Below, one piece after another: positions 63,422 through 64,000 of a DNA stretch of 64,000 bases. The translations under genes and the position numbers were made by a program. The stretch's first letter is position 1. Every line of letters starts with the position of its first letter. This DNA is from Campylobacter ureolyticus (GTDB lineage Bacteria > Campylobacterota > Campylobacteria > Campylobacterales > Campylobacteraceae), in NCBI RefSeq assembly GCF_013372225.1, contig NZ_CP053832.1, positions 1,178,001-1,242,000 on the forward strand, read 5' to 3'. The notes under the pieces were generated by a model that worked only from the letters and a program-made list of their open reading frames with translations, was not told the origin of the DNA and searched no databases.

Positions 63422-63669
63422 ATCTTTTTCTAGGTCTTCAAATTTAATATCTGAATAATTGTGGTAATTACTAGTTGATATACCAACGGATTCAATGAGT
63501 AGCTTAAAATTTTTATCCTGTAGACTGTCTTCTATGTTAAAATAATCTATATAAGAATTTTTATTTTTAACATAAATTATTTTATTAAATGTTTGATTTG
63601 ATTTTTCAATAATTTTTAAAATATGGCTCTGTTAAAATATTTTATTGATTTTATTAAAAAATTAAATTT

Positions 63670-64000
63670 TTATTTTATAATATTTTGCTTTGAAATTTTC
63701 ATACTTTGCTCACTTATATCTATTCCGATAACATTACGATTATTTTTTAAACCTGCAATTAAAAAGGAGCCACTACCACAAAAACAATCCATTATAATAG
63801 AATTCTCATTAGACGATTGCTTTACAATAAGCTCTAACATTTCTAAATTTTTTTCAGTTGGGTATTTTGGATATTGTGGATCTTTAAAATTACCCCAAAT
63901 ATCTTGTATTTTTTTTCCTTTGTGATCTTTTGCATATTTTTTAATGCGAGGGTTGTTTGTTTTTGACCATTCTATTAAACCTGTTTTATCTAACATTTCT
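63670..64000 (-). CDS. C-terminal part of a site-specific DNA methyltransferase
   Basis: 110 codons reach the window edge, where the frame is still open. KKIQDIWGNFKDPQYPKYPT followed by MDCFCGSGSFLIAG (motif I, SAM binding) and VIGIDISEQSMKIS is the usual end of N6-adenine/N4-cytosine methyltransferases with the target motif (DPPY) ahead of motif I. That part lies outside the window. It is likely part of a restriction-modification system. Whether the Met at 63996 is a start cannot be told. Transcribed toward the YobI-like remnant. Confidence 0.75.
   Translation of the reverse strand, partial: EMLDKTGLIEWSKTNNPRIKKYAKDHKGKKIQDIWGNFKDPQYPKYPTEKNLEMLELIVKQSSNENSIIMDCFCGSGSFLIAGLKNNRNVIGIDISEQSMKISKQNIIK

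Noticed and set aside
63617-63640. IS end (GGCTCTGTT) beside the methyltransferase
   Set aside because: Only one short end-like sequence, no partner repeat or transposase in the window.
1-64000. CRISPR array, rRNA operon, replication origin
   Set aside because: No regular spacer repeats, no rRNA-like sequence and no cluster of DnaA boxes were seen on reading both strands.

Overview
The window is AT-rich (roughly 70% or more A+T) chromosomal DNA of a Campylobacter-type epsilonproteobacterium. The evidence is futalosine-pathway mqnE, an rpoD with TATAAT promoters and little visible -35, the gatB/atpB/glyS/glmS/leuBD proteins, a Psr-type molybdoenzyme operon, prepilin-like proteins with an A|FTMIE cleavage motif, a Mu-like prophage remnant and an RTX/type I secretion locus. 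A host-associated Campylobacter near the C. ureolyticus/rectus side of the genus is my guess; that species-level guess rests on recall only.

Layout. (1) 1-7.6 kb: accessory DNA. A decayed Mu-like prophage holds fragments of transposase A and protein B, a GemA-like protein, zinc-ribbon micro-proteins, an Abi_2-type abortive-infection gene, a virion morphogenesis (gpG) gene, a broken MuF-like/nuclease gene, a broken structural gene and an S24 repressor. Between the two morphogenesis genes lie two GC-richer, promoter-led, tRNA-like RNA candidates. (2) 7.6-33 kb: a housekeeping block with gpsA, gatB, atpB, a TSUP exporter, rsmD, argD, a TRIC-like channel, a two-component system with a Cys-rich secreted protein, an M23 peptidase, glyS, purU, cca, leuBD, a dicarboxylate/amino-acid symporter and rpoD. 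(3) 33-54.5 kb: tandem pseudopilins, a GT39-like membrane protein, an MFS transporter, purine salvage (phosphoribosyltransferase and NCS2 permease), mqnE, glmS, YceI, and a reductase operon psrABC followed by a response regulator and histidine kinase that converge on a Cache-type sensor gene. Sulfur amino-acid genes (metY, an Rrf2 regulator, cysK) and tRNA-Lys/tRNA-Glu follow. (4) 54.5-64 kb: a second accessory island directly behind the two tRNAs. It holds three tandem copies of an unrecognised Lys/Asn-rich membrane-protein family (a fourth lies at the left edge of the window), an RTX protein, a gutted HlyB-like ABC transporter gene, a headless YobI-like gene and the end of a DNA methyltransferase.

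Two themes run across the window. First, many reading frames are broken by a single missing base, often in an A/T run: the histidine kinase, M23 peptidase, psrA Tat leader, two family paralogs, the YobI-like gene and protein B. Each is repaired by adding one base (or, for the 18-nt tract, by losing one or gaining two). This may be slippage-based switching, decay, or homopolymer under-calling in the assembly. The T18 tract inside one island paralog is the best case for real phase variation. Second, the least explained elements are the island paralog family beside the RTX gene and the pair of structured RNAs in the prophage. These are my best candidates for something undescribed.
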